A DNA stretch of 64,000 bases, taken from NCBI GenBank assembly GCA_017418975.1, contig JAFOMG010000017.1:434001-498000 (forward strand). The letters run 5' to 3'. The notes beneath the pieces were generated by a model. That model worked only from the letters and a program-made list of their open reading frames with translations, was not told the DNA's origin and did no database searches. The translations under genes were made by a program, and so were the position numbers. Shown one piece after another: positions 35,075 through 43,738 of this stretch. Within the stretch, counting starts at the first letter, position 1. Each line of letters starts with the position of its first letter. The DNA comes from Sphingomonas sp. (GTDB lineage: Bacteria > Pseudomonadota > Alphaproteobacteria > Sphingomonadales > Sphingomonadaceae).

Positions 35075-38000
35075 TTATTTGATGCCGACGCGCACGCTGA
35101 AGCCGATGATGCGCGGATCGAGCGTGAACACGTTGGAAAAGGTGCCGACTTCGTTCGGGCCGGTGAACGCGTCGGTGATCGGCGTGCTGTTGAAGACGTT
35201 CTTGACGTAGAACTGGTACGTCAGGTCCGAGGCCGGGCGGCTGAGCGTGATCGCCAGGTTGGCGTTGCCCCAGGCGCGCAGGCGGTCGTAGTCGGTGTTG
35301 TAGACACGGGCGAAGCTCGCCGACTGGCGATAATAGTCGCCACGCAGCGACAGCCGCCAATCGTCGAGGAACACGGTATATTCCGCACCGATGTTGAAGG
35401 TGAGGTGCGGTGCGTTGGGCAGCTCGTGGCCGCTCAGATCGGCGGCGAAGCCATAGCCGTTATTGGGGGCGCCGTAGTTGGAGGGGTTGGGGCCGTAATA
35501 GTTCGCCGGCTTGCTCGGATCGTAAGGCGCGGTCGGGCTGTAGGTAAATCCATAAAGGGCCTGGCCTATCCCGCCGGGCGCAAACGGATTTCCGGCGGAT
35601 CCGAATACGTGAGGCGCTTCGCAGAAGAAGTTGATCCCTGAATCCGAAGTGCTGTTGATGTCCTTGGGATTGACCTTCTTGAGATAGGCGGCGACCAGCG
35701 CCTTGGGCGCGATGCAGGTATTCGGGCTCTGTGCCCAGGGGTTGACGGTCATCCATTCGTCATGGCCCTGCACGCGGTCCATCACGTCGATCGAGCTTTG
35801 CCCGTTGCCGATCCTGGTCCGGAGATATCCGAGCGTCGCGCCGACCTTGAAGTGCCGCGAAGGTATCCAGGCGGCTTCCAGCTCCGCGCCATAGGTAATG
35901 GCGTCGAGATTCTCGGTATTGATCGCCCGGTTGATCAGCTGCGAGATCTGGTAGTTCTTGTAGTCGTTGAAGAAGGCGGAGAAGTTCAGCAGGATCTTTC
36001 CGCCGGCAATCTTGTTCTTCATGCCGATTTCGAAGGTGTTGAGTTCCTCCGGCTTGAAGTTGGTGGGGAGCCGCGTGTAGGTTCCGCACACCAGTGCCGG
36101 TGCCACCGGCAGCCCGTTCGGGCCGCAGGGCTTGTCGGCCTGCCCCCGGGGATTGTCGCCACCGCCCTTGTAGCCGCGCGCATAGGAAGCGTAGAGCGCG
36201 GTCTCGTCGGTGAACGCCAGATGCGGCTTCCAGTTCAGCGCTAGCCGGCCGGTAACGCGCCGCCATCGCATCGTCTCGGCGGGATCCGCCGGATAGCCGC
36301 GATCGACCGTACCGCTATTGAGCCCCCGGGTATCGCTCAGCAATTGGGTGGCATAGGGTATGATCAGCTTCTGATCGTCGGTGTAGCGCAGCCCCGCGGT
36401 CACCTTTAGGTTCTGAGCGGGCTTCCAGTAGATCTCTCCGAAGGTCGCCCAGGATTTGGTCTTGAGCTGCTGGATGCTTCGGAAATAATTGTGCCCCTCG
36501 CCATTGATCTTGTCGATGGGGTTCGGATCGATATAGGCGCAGCCGACGCCCTTGGCATCGCAATATGGACCTTCGGACAGCGCCGCGATGGTGAAGAGGT
36601 TGCTGAAGACGTAGTAGTTCTCGGTGGTCTCATAGGACAGGTAGTTGGCGCCCAGGTTGAAGTTGAGCGGTCCGTCAAAGGATGAGCTTAACCGGATCTC
36701 CTGCGCCCATTGCTCGCTGCGCGCCTCCGAACGATCGATTGCCGCCGGCGTGGTCAGCTCGCCGAGTTGCGGATCCTTGAACGTGCCAAGGCCATTCCGG
36801 GAGCCGAGATAGGGCTTCCAGGCTGCCTTGACGCCGGTAGCGTATTGCTCCGGCGCGATGAAATAGGGCACCGCCTGAAACCGGAAAAAGTCCTGCGAAG
36901 CGCTGTAATAGTCCTTCGTGTACAGGACCTGGCCCGTGAAATGCAGGCGATCGGTGAGGTCGATCTCCGCATTGAACTGGAACAGGTCGTTCCGGGCCCG
37001 GTATTTCGGGTCGTAGAAGGTGCCGATCTCGCGCAGGTCATGGGATTGCTGCCCATTGGCGGTGCCGAAGGGATCGAGCCCCATCGGCGTGTAATAGCTG
37101 CCATAGGGACCCCGGTTTCCGGCCAGCGCCAGGGTGAGCGCCGTCACGATCGGAAATCCGCGGCCGTTGGGCACGCCATAGGCGGCATCGGAATACAGCG
37201 TCTTTTGCTGGCATCCCGGCGTCAGCGCGCCGATGCTCCACGCGCCGACCACGGGCTGCGACTGCGCGATGCCGTTCCGGTCGGTATAGTCGATCTTCTG
37301 CGGCGTCTCGCCGCGTGTGCACAGCTGCTTGCCGGTGCGCGCGCGGTCGTCGTCCTCGTTGAAATGCTCCCAGAAGAAGCTGAAGCGCAGCGCCGGATCG
37401 GGCTCCCACAGCGCCGACAGCCGCGTCGAATAGAGATCGCGGCCGTTCACATTCTTCTGCGTCACCGTGTTGTAGTCATAGCCGTCGCGCTTCGTCCACG
37501 CGGCCGCGGCGCGGAAGGCCAGGGTGTCGCCAAGCGGGATGTTGACGAACCCGCGCAGGCGGGTGGTGGAATAATTGCCGACCTCGCCCTGGATTTCGCC
37601 GGCCCATGCGCCGAGCCTGGGCTTGGCCGGCAGCATGTTGACGACACCCGCCGTCGCGTTGCGGCCATAGAGCGTGCCTTGCGGCCCGCGCAGCACCTCG
37701 ACGCGCTCGACGTCGAAATATTCCTGTTCGAACAGTCGGTTGCGGATCAATGGCGTGTAATTGAAGCTGATCGCCACGGCCGGGTCGGCGGTGACGGAGA
37801 TCGCCTTGGTCCCGATCCCGCGGACAGTGAAATTATAGCCGGAGAAATTGTCCTTCGAGAAGGAGACGTTCGGGATGGCGCGCAGCAGTTCGGGGCCGCC
37901 CTCGATCTTCTGGTCCGACAGGTCCTGCGCAGTGAAAGCCGATACGGCGGCCGGCACGTCAATCAGGCGTTCGGACATTTTCTGCGCGGTGACGACGATG

Positions 38001-38437
38001 TCGTTGCCGCTGCCGGCATCTCCGGATTCCTGCCCCTCATCGGCGGCGAGGGTCGGGCCCTGTCTATGGTTCACAGCCTCGGGCCGCGGACCGGCGGCCA
38101 CCTTTCTGGCGCGCTGGATATTACCTCCGCGAAGGATCAGGAACGCATCGCCGCGCTTCTGATAGGTCAGGTCGGTTCCGTGCAGGAGCTGCGCCAGCGC
38201 CGCTTCGACGGATGACACGCTCTTGATCGGACGCGCCTTCTTCCCGCGCACCAGATTCTGGTCGACCAGGATCTGCACGCCGGACTGGCGCGAGAGCAGG
38301 TTCAGCGAATCCTCCAGGCTGGCTGCCGGAAGCGTGATGCCATGTTGCGCCAGTGCTGGCGGAGCGGCGCAAATGGCGCCGATGGCGAAAGCGAAAACGG
38401 CAACGCCCGTACTAAGCGACCCCTTGGACTTCGGCAC
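35075..38437 (-). CDS. Large TonB-dependent receptor with STN domain
   Basis: 1120 residues from a GTG at 38437 preceded by GGGGGGAAC; the frame extends to 38509 but without a good site. Signal peptide to Ala30; STN domain about 33-105 (GITLPAASLEDSLNLLSRQS); plug opening DIVVTAQKMSERLIDVPAAV, RGPQGTLYGRNATAGVVNML; barrel ending FSVRVGIK. The STN domain and the FecR and ECF genes upstream (38561-39992) make it a transducing receptor. Ligand unknown. The last genes downstream on the strand are a PraB-like protein and the PhoD unit. Confidence 0.95.
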   Translation of the reverse strand: MPKSKGSLSTGVAVFAFAIGAICAAPPALAQHGITLPAASLEDSLNLLSRQSGVQILVDQNLVRGKKARPIKSVSSVEAALAQLLHGTDLTYQKRGDAFLILRGGNIQRARKVAAGPRPEAVNHRQGPTLAADEGQESGDAGSGNDIVVTAQKMSERLIDVPAAVSAFTAQDLSDQKIEGGPELLRAIPNVSFSKDNFSGYNFTVRGIGTKAISVTADPAVAISFNYTPLIRNRLFEQEYFDVERVEVLRGPQGTLYGRNATAGVVNMLPAKPRLGAWAGEIQGEVGNYSTTRLRGFVNIPLGDTLAFRAAAAWTKRDGYDYNTVTQKNVNGRDLYSTRLSALWEPDPALRFSFFWEHFNEDDDRARTGKQLCTRGETPQKIDYTDRNGIAQSQPVVGAWSIGALTPGCQQKTLYSDAAYGVPNGRGFPIVTALTLALAGNRGPYGSYYTPMGLDPFGTANGQQSHDLREIGTFYDPKYRARNDLFQFNAEIDLTDRLHFTGQVLYTKDYYSASQDFFRFQAVPYFIAPEQYATGVKAAWKPYLGSRNGLGTFKDPQLGELTTPAAIDRSEARSEQWAQEIRLSSSFDGPLNFNLGANYLSYETTENYYVFSNLFTIAALSEGPYCDAKGVGCAYIDPNPIDKINGEGHNYFRSIQQLKTKSWATFGEIYWKPAQNLKVTAGLRYTDDQKLIIPYATQLLSDTRGLNSGTVDRGYPADPAETMRWRRVTGRLALNWKPHLAFTDETALYASYARGYKGGGDNPRGQADKPCGPNGLPVAPALVCGTYTRLPTNFKPEELNTFEIGMKNKIAGGKILLNFSAFFNDYKNYQISQLINRAINTENLDAITYGAELEAAWIPSRHFKVGATLGYLRTRIGNGQSSIDVMDRVQGHDEWMTVNPWAQSPNTCIAPKALVAAYLKKVNPKDINSTSDSGINFFCEAPHVFGSAGNPFAPGGIGQALYGFTYSPTAPYDPSKPANYYGPNPSNYGAPNNGYGFAADLSGHELPNAPHLTFNIGAEYTVFLDDWRLSLRGDYYRQSASFARVYNTDYDRLRAWGNANLAITLSRPASDLTYQFYVKNVFNSTPITDAFTGPNEVGTFSNVFTLDPRIIGFSVRVGIK

Positions 38438-38482
38438 TATCTGTTCCCCCCTTTTGGGCTCGGATTGAGCGACCTCAGGGGA

Positions 38483-38519
38483 AAGACGCGACGCGCGCCG
38501 AAACTTCACAGAGTTTTTT
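38483..38519 (-). promoter_or_regulatory. Candidate ECF-type promoter before the large TonB receptor
   Basis: Read on the minus strand: AAAAAACTC (38519-38511), 22 bases, then CGTCTT (38488-38483), 46 bases before the GTG. The element before the other receptor reads AAAATTC then 25 bases then CGTCTT (19888-19925). The shared words suggest FecI-type promoter use. The spacings differ, so the match is tentative. Confidence 0.3.
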
Positions 38520-38560
38520 GCTTCAGCCTTGTTGCGACGTGAGCAGGGAAGCCGGAACGA

Positions 38561-39553
38561 TCAGCGCTTCGATATCGTCAGCGCACCCTCGGACTTGCGG
38601 ACCCGGAATGCGTGGGTGATCGACAGGTTCTCGAGCTGGCCGGCCGGATCGGTCAGCCTGATCCGGCCGCTCACCGGCTTCTCGGCCAGGCTCTCGTCGG
38701 CGATGGCAATGGGCAGGGGCGAGAGGCTTTGCAGATCGGCGATAACCTGCCGCAGCGGCGTGCCCCTATATTCCATCCACTCGCCGCGCCAGCGGGCGAC
38801 CTCGTCCGGCGCCACATCGGCGGCCCGGTTCAGGCCCGCCTTGTCCAGAATGGCGGCCTGTCGGGCGCGAAGCTGGACCGGCGCGTCGAACCACCCGTTC
38901 CGGCCGAACCGGACCACTCCGGATGCGACAGTGACACGGATGCTCCCCGGCTTGGTCGAGACCTCGAAGCTGGTCCCGACATCCACGATACGCGCGTTTC
39001 CGGTATCGATCCGGAAGGGGCGCTGCGTGTCGTGCACGACATTGGCGAAGAGCGCGCCCTGGGTCAGTTCGACCACGCGGTCATGGCGCGTATAGCGGAC
39101 CTTCACCCGCGCGCCGCCACCCAGGGTCAGCCGCGTACCGTCCGCAAGGGTGACGGAACGGACCTTGCCGTCCGCCACGGCATAGTCCTGCGGCTGGGCG
39201 AAATGCAGCGCGATCAGCGGCAGCGACTTGTAGCCGCCCAGCACGACGAGCAGGACCGCCACGCCGCCGACCAGCCAGGCATTGCCCGATCCGCCCGCGC
39301 GGCCATAGGCTTGCAGCGCCGCGTCCATGTCCGACCCCATGATGCGCCGCCACATGGTGTCATAGGCAGGCCGGCAACGCGGATCGCCGGCGAGCCACGC
39401 GTCGAAGGCGGCCTCGTCAAAGGCCTCGTCGCCCATGCGCCGCTCGATCCACTGGGCTGCTTCCCATTTTATGGCGCTAGTCTCGGACAGGGCCGCCTCT
39501 CTTCTCGATCTTCTCGATCGCCGAATCGAGATCGAATATGGCGCGCGCAACAT
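38561..39553 (-). CDS. FecR-family anti-sigma regulator
   Basis: Up to 330 residues. DUF4880-like N-terminus (EAAQWIERRMGDEAFDEAAF), one membrane helix near 93-110 (AWLVGGVAVLLVVLGGY), then the FecR domain (YAVADGKVRSVTLADGTRLT, GALFANVVHDTQRPFRIDTG) and a C-terminal part with ESLAEKPVSGRIRL. It belongs to the ECF gene upstream and the receptor downstream. The start is unclear: the ATG at 39553 lies 77 bases inside the sigma gene and has no good ribosome site, while a CTG at 39490 has AGAGAGG five bases before it and fits the domain start. Confidence 0.9.
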   Translation of the reverse strand: MLRAPYSISIRRSRRSRREAALSETSAIKWEAAQWIERRMGDEAFDEAAFDAWLAGDPRCRPAYDTMWRRIMGSDMDAALQAYGRAGGSGNAWLVGGVAVLLVVLGGYKSLPLIALHFAQPQDYAVADGKVRSVTLADGTRLTLGGGARVKVRYTRHDRVVELTQGALFANVVHDTQRPFRIDTGNARIVDVGTSFEVSTKPGSIRVTVASGVVRFGRNGWFDAPVQLRARQAAILDKAGLNRAADVAPDEVARWRGEWMEYRGTPLRQVIADLQSLSPLPIAIADESLAEKPVSGRIRLTDPAGQLENLSITHAFRVRKSEGALTISKR

Positions 39554-39992
39554 GGTTGCTCACGGCGCTGGGGGAAAGGCCCAAGGCCTGGGCGACTTCC
39601 CCCGCCGACTGTCCGCGGACCCGCCGGCGGATGAAGACTTCCCGCCTGAGCGAGGGCATCGTCTTGAGGATGCCCGCGATCAGCTCGATCAGCTGCTTGC
39701 GCGCCAATTGCTGATCTATCATCGGCTGGGGGCAGGGGATCGCGTCGGACAGTTCGACGAGCGGAGCCCTGCCGGTGCGGCGGAAATGATCCCGGACCAG
39801 ATTCAGCGATATGCGACGCAGCAGCGCGGGAGCATTCTTCACGCTGCTGTCGGGCTTCGCCTCGAAGATCAGCAGCCGGAGATAGGCTTCCTGGACAATG
39901 TCCTCGCTGAGTGCCGAGTCGTGCACCTGCCGCCCGACATATTCAAGCAGGCCAGTGCGTTGCGCGCTCAAATGGGCGGGGCTCGAAACCAT
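39477..39992 (-). CDS. ECF (FecI-like) sigma factor
   Basis: 171 residues from the ATG at 39992 (MVSSPAHLSAQRTGLLEYVG). Region 2: SEDIVQEAYLRLLIFEAKP and LRRISLNLVRDHFRRTG; region 4: ILKTMPSLRREVFIRRRVRG and SAGEVAQALGLSPSAVSNHV. It heads the ECF/FecR/TonB receptor cassette on the minus strand and its end overlaps fecR. Reading further upstream to 40085 gives residues unlike the family. Nothing clear is seen in the 180 bases before it. Confidence 0.9.
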   Translation of the reverse strand: MVSSPAHLSAQRTGLLEYVGRQVHDSALSEDIVQEAYLRLLIFEAKPDSSVKNAPALLRRISLNLVRDHFRRTGRAPLVELSDAIPCPQPMIDQQLARKQLIELIAGILKTMPSLRREVFIRRRVRGQSAGEVAQALGLSPSAVSNHVARAIFDLDSAIEKIEKRGGPVRD

Positions 39993-40173
39993 CGGGCAGA
40001 TGCATATGCGCCCGATATGACATGGGGGTTTCGGTTGGGCCCGGCAGTTTTGGGCATGCGCCGATACCCGGACGGGAGCCGCCATGCCAGCGCTTCATGG
40101 TCCGTCCTGGAGAGATCGGCCCGGCTCTGAAGCGAGCCTCGCGGAATGGCGGCTCCATCGGTAGCGCAGGGAA

Positions 40174-40953
40174 TTATCCCGGCTTGCGGAAACGCAGGAC
40201 GAACTGGTCGGTCTTGCCGCGTATGGAGGGATCGAAGACATTCGCCCCGTGGGAATCCGCCGGATTCCGCAGGGCATCGGATTCGCCGTCGAGGACGAAC
40301 CCGGCCTTGACCACCTCGCTCTTGACCAGGGCTTCGTCGATCCGGTGCAGCTTGGCCATTCCGGCATCATCCAGGCCGGCCGCACCGGCGTGATCGAGGA
40401 TGACGTAGAGGCCGCCGGGCTTGAGCGCATCGAAGACCTGCTTGTTCAGCATCGACGTGCCCGCGGCGCCAAGCCAGATATGGACATCGTGATAATTCTG
40501 CGACGTCCATATCAGGTCGGCCTTGCTCGGCAGGTCGAACGGCCGGTCGTTGGCGACGATCTCATGAACATTGCCGCGGCCGGGCTCGCCGGACACGGGG
40601 GGCGGGAGCGGGCGGCCCTTGGCGCGGTCGAGCAATATCTGGGGCGTCACGGCATAGACCGCGCCATGCGGGCCGGCCGCCAGGCTGAACAGCCGCGTGA
40701 AATAGCCCTTCCCGGGAAGAAAATCGACGATCGTCTGGCCGTGCCGCACCTTGGCGAAGGCGAGCATCTCGGCCGGCTTGCGGTCCGCATCGCGCGCCTT
40801 GTCGGCATCCGGGCGGCCCGAATCGGCCAGGATGGCATGCCATGAGACCTGCGCCGCGACGGCGCAGGGGGCGAGGGCGGCCATCAGCGTTGCGGCGGCC
40901 AGCAGAATCCGTGGCCGTCGGCCGGTAGGAAGAATCACGGCAAGTCCTTTCAT
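40174..40953 (-). CDS. Exported SAM-methyltransferase-like protein
   Basis: 259 residues from the ATG at 40953. The N-terminus MKGLAVILPTGRRPRILLAA continues into a hydrophobic signal ending AVAAQ near 35. The rest resembles class I predicted methyltransferases (COG4798-like): AFAKVRHGQTIVDFLPGKGYFTRLFSLAAG in the motif I region, then LIWTSQNYHDVHIW and LKPGGLYVILDHAG. The glycine loop is atypical (DFLPGKGYF). A methyltransferase exported to the periplasm would have no SAM, so either it stays anchored inside or it does something else. Divergent from a LytS-type kinase. Confidence 0.8.
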   Translation of the reverse strand: MKGLAVILPTGRRPRILLAAATLMAALAPCAVAAQVSWHAILADSGRPDADKARDADRKPAEMLAFAKVRHGQTIVDFLPGKGYFTRLFSLAAGPHGAVYAVTPQILLDRAKGRPLPPPVSGEPGRGNVHEIVANDRPFDLPSKADLIWTSQNYHDVHIWLGAAGTSMLNKQVFDALKPGGLYVILDHAGAAGLDDAGMAKLHRIDEALVKSEVVKAGFVLDGESDALRNPADSHGANVFDPSIRGKTDQFVLRFRKPG

Positions 40954-41080
40954 CTGGTTCCATCCGAACAGAACCTGCCCGCGAGCCTGGCGCTTCCGGG
41001 TTTCGATGAACGTCCGACAGCCTTCGATCAGCGACACGGCGCCCTCTTCTACGGCTGCGGCCACGACGCTATGATCCGTC

Positions 41081-42268
41081 ATGGTCGAGGAACATGTCGC
41101 GGATCCGCACGAAGAACCCGCGCTTTCGCCACGCGTCGCCTTGCTGTCGATCGCCGGTTTCTGGCTGTTCTATTGCGCCATCGTGACCCTGCGCTCGGCG
41201 GTCATCGGGCAGGCCGGCCAACTCGACATATTGGCCCGGCGCTTGGCGATCATGCTCTTCAGCATGGGTCTCACCTGCCTGCTCTACCTGATCCTGCGCA
41301 GAATTCCGACAAGCTCGCTGCGGCGTGGCATGATCGCGGCGGGCCTGCTGGCCGCGCCCGCGGCGCTCGCCTTCTCTTCCGTCAGCTGGGTGGTGTTCGA
41401 CGTTCTGAAATCCCCCTGGACAGCGACCGCGAACAGCCCGGCCAACCCGCCCGGCGCGGCGCGGCAGCGGTCCGGCCGGATGATGGTGCAGGTTGGGGGG
41501 ACGAACGCCGACGACGCCGACATGGCGGTGGTCAAGATGATCGCGGACAGCGCGGTCAACAGCTATTTCTTCTTCGTCGGCTGGGCGGCGCTCTACCTGG
41601 CGCTGCGCTATGCCGCGGAAGTCGGTGCGCTGGAGCGCAAGAACGCCACGTTCCGCGCCGCGGCGCAAGCCGCCGAGCTTCGGGCATTGCGGTATCAGAT
41701 CAACCCGCACTTCCTGTTCAACACGCTCAATTCGCTGTCCACGCTGGTCATGGCCGGCAGGCGCCCCGCCGCCGAGCGGATGATCATCAATCTCTCGAGC
41801 TTCTTCCGCGCCAGCCTGGTCGGAGATCCGAGCGAGGATGTGCAGCTGACGGAGGAAATTCGGCTCCAGCGCCTGTATCTCGAGATCGAGCAGGTCAGGT
41901 TCCCCGATCGCCTGCGCCTGGCCATCGACCTGCCGGACGATCTGCGCGATGCGCTTGTCCCCGGACTGATCCTGCAGCCGCTGATCGAGAATGCGGTGAA
42001 GTATGGCGTGTCGCGGTCGCGCCGCCCGGTCACGATCGGCATCCGCGCGAGCGAGCGGCTCGGCCTCCTGCTTCTGACGGTGCAGGACGATGGCGAGCCG
42101 GGCGCGGCCGGCAAGGCGATGGAGGAAGGGACGGGGCTGGGCTTGCGCAATGTCGCCGATCGCATCGCCGCGCGGTTCGGCGATGCGGGCTATTGCCGCG
42201 TGCACCCGCTCGATCCCGACGGATTCCGTGTCGACCTCGCAATGCCGCTGACCTTCGATGCACGCTGA
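41081..42268 (+). CDS. LytS-type sensor histidine kinase
   Basis: 395 residues. Four predicted membrane helices (about 19-39, 54-73, 83-107, 157-178), with a Pro/Ser/Gly-rich loop at 110-145 facing outward, a short coiled region, then the His_kinase (PF06580-type) domain with His210 in QINPHFLFNTLNSLS and a HATPase with GLGLRNVADRI. Its stop codon lies 11 bases inside the next gene, the LytTR regulator, so the two form one two-component system. Signal unknown. Confidence 0.93.
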   Translation: MVEEHVADPHEEPALSPRVALLSIAGFWLFYCAIVTLRSAVIGQAGQLDILARRLAIMLFSMGLTCLLYLILRRIPTSSLRRGMIAAGLLAAPAALAFSSVSWVVFDVLKSPWTATANSPANPPGAARQRSGRMMVQVGGTNADDADMAVVKMIADSAVNSYFFFVGWAALYLALRYAAEVGALERKNATFRAAAQAAELRALRYQINPHFLFNTLNSLSTLVMAGRRPAAERMIINLSSFFRASLVGDPSEDVQLTEEIRLQRLYLEIEQVRFPDRLRLAIDLPDDLRDALVPGLILQPLIENAVKYGVSRSRRPVTIGIRASERLGLLLLTVQDDGEPGAAGKAMEEGTGLGLRNVADRIAARFGDAGYCRVHPLDPDGFRVDLAMPLTFDAR

Positions 42269-42998
42269 GCCCATCCTGCGGACGTTGATCGTCGACGACG
42301 AGCCGCTCGCGATCGAGCGACTGGTGATGCTCTGCTCCCACATTCCCGATCTCGCGCTGGTGGGAACGGCGTCGGATGGAGAGGTCGCGCTGCGGCTGGC
42401 AAAATCGCTGGCGCCCGACCTTGTGCTGCTCGACATCGCCATGCCGCAGGTGGACGGCATGGATGTGGCCAAGGCGCTCTGTGCCGGGGAGCGGCCGCCC
42501 GCCATCGCCTTCTGCACGGCCTTTGACGGCTTTGCCCTGGCGGCATTCGATGTCGCGGCGGTCGATTATCTGCTGAAGCCGGTAACGTCCGAAGGGCTGG
42601 TACGGGCAGTTGCGCGCGCACGCACGCAGGTGGCCGGCTCCGAACGCCGCGCCACCGCCGAGGCCGACCGGATCGAGGAATTCTGGGTTCCCCATCGCTC
42701 GGACATGGTGCGCATCGCGGCAATCGATATCGACCGGATCGACGCGATGCGCGACTATATGTCCCTGCAGGTCGGGTCGCGCAGCTTCCTGCTCCATCGC
42801 ACATTGGGCGATCTCGAGCGCCGGCTGGATCCGGCCAGGTTCATCCGCGTCCACCGCTCGACCATGGTCAGGCGGGACTTCATCGCCAGGCTGCGCCATG
42901 ACGGGCTCGGCATCTGGTACGCGGTGCTGGCCGACGGTGCGGATGTCCGGATAGGCCGTTCCTATCTGGCTGCCGTGAAGGCCCTGGCGGGCCGGTGA
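42258..42998 (+). CDS. LytTR-family response regulator
   Basis: 246 residues. CheY-like receiver (RTLIVDDEPLAIERLV, Asp59 in LVLLDIAMP, and PVTSEG after VDYLLK) followed by a LytTR DNA-binding domain (IDRIDAMRDYMSLQVGSRSF ... RFIRVHRSTMVRRDFI). It starts 11 bases before the end of the kinase gene. Regulators of this type bind direct repeats near target promoters; a target here may be the divergent methyltransferase-like gene or the UrcA gene that follows, but no repeat was confirmed. Confidence 0.93.
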   Translation: MHAEPILRTLIVDDEPLAIERLVMLCSHIPDLALVGTASDGEVALRLAKSLAPDLVLLDIAMPQVDGMDVAKALCAGERPPAIAFCTAFDGFALAAFDVAAVDYLLKPVTSEGLVRAVARARTQVAGSERRATAEADRIEEFWVPHRSDMVRIAAIDIDRIDAMRDYMSLQVGSRSFLLHRTLGDLERRLDPARFIRVHRSTMVRRDFIARLRHDGLGIWYAVLADGADVRIGRSYLAAVKALAGR

Positions 42999-43038
42999 GC
43001 CCGCCAGAGCCGTTCGGTGGCAGGGCGGGGGAGCGCGC

Positions 43039-43395
43039 TCACCGCATGCGGCTGTCCATGCCGGCCGAAGCGAGACGATCCTGACGCACGCGGGATGCCA
43101 ATGTCATGATCCTGGCGTCCGCCTGGCGCACCGCGGCGATGCGACAGCGCTCGCTCTCGGCCGACGGCAGGATGCCGATATGCGGATATGCGTCGCAGGC
43201 ATGCGCCGCCGCCTGGCGGACACGTGCGCGCGCCGTCCTGACGCCGGCATCGGTTGCAAGGTCGAGATCGCGCGTGGAGACGATGATCCTGCGGGATCCA
43301 TGCATGCCGGTGCCGGAATCGATCATCGTTGCGCCGGCGACGTTCGACGAGCCCAGAAGGGCGAGGGACGCCAATCCCAGATATGCTATACGCAT
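43039..43395 (-). CDS. UrcA-family exported protein
   Basis: 118 residues from the ATG at 43395 with GGGAA nearby. Signal peptide MRIAYLGLASLALLGSSNVA. The mature part carries the UrcA pattern: STRDLDLATDAGVRTARARV followed by AAAHACDAY and a second cysteine in SERCRIAAVRQA, expected to form a disulfide. UrcA proteins are small periplasmic proteins of sphingomonads and caulobacters of unknown function. It converges on the LytTR gene with 40 bases between. Confidence 0.88.
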   Translation of the reverse strand: MRIAYLGLASLALLGSSNVAGATMIDSGTGMHGSRRIIVSTRDLDLATDAGVRTARARVRQAAAHACDAYPHIGILPSAESERCRIAAVRQADARIMTLASRVRQDRLASAGMDSRMR

Positions 43396-43701
43396 CACAT
43401 CATTCCCATGTTGTTCAGGCCGATCGCGCGCTCCGGAGGAGGGCGATGACGCATGGATATTCGATGGAGCGGGCCGAGCGTCGTCCTCTTCGACCGGCCG
43501 CGGGCAGCATTCTATCAATCGCCGCGGCGCGCGATGAACGACAGACGGGATTCGACGAGCGGTCCGGATTTCCCTGCAAACGGGCTGCGTATTCCCCGGG
43601 GGGTGGTTGGGCACTAAGACCGATAATATACATTATGTAAAATGCAGACGGCACCGGAACCGACGGCATCGGGCCCTTCGAGCCCCCTCGCATCGCCCAC
43701 A
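43396..43701. other. Non-coding stretch between urcA-like and acyl-CoA dehydrogenase genes
   Basis: About 340 bases without a supported gene, on the promoter side of the UrcA gene. It includes an AT-rich patch at 43620-43645 with the dyad TACAT-T-ATGTA (43629-43639), which may be an operator or part of a promoter for the UrcA gene. Nothing else is recognised. Confidence 0.4.
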
Positions 43702-43725
43702 GGCCCCCGGCCGCAGCCGGAGGCC
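43702..43725 (-). terminator. GC hairpin after the acyl-CoA dehydrogenase gene
   Basis: On the minus strand GGCCTCCGGC pairs over ten positions (one G-U) with GCCGGGGGCC around a TGCG loop, 14 bases after the stop. No U-run follows, so terminator function is inferred. Confidence 0.45.
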
Positions 43726-43738
43726 CTTGGAAGCGCGA

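Noticed and set aside
36710..38215. 501-residue plus-strand frame opposite the large TonB receptor
   Set aside because: Receptor on the minus strand is complete; this is its complement.
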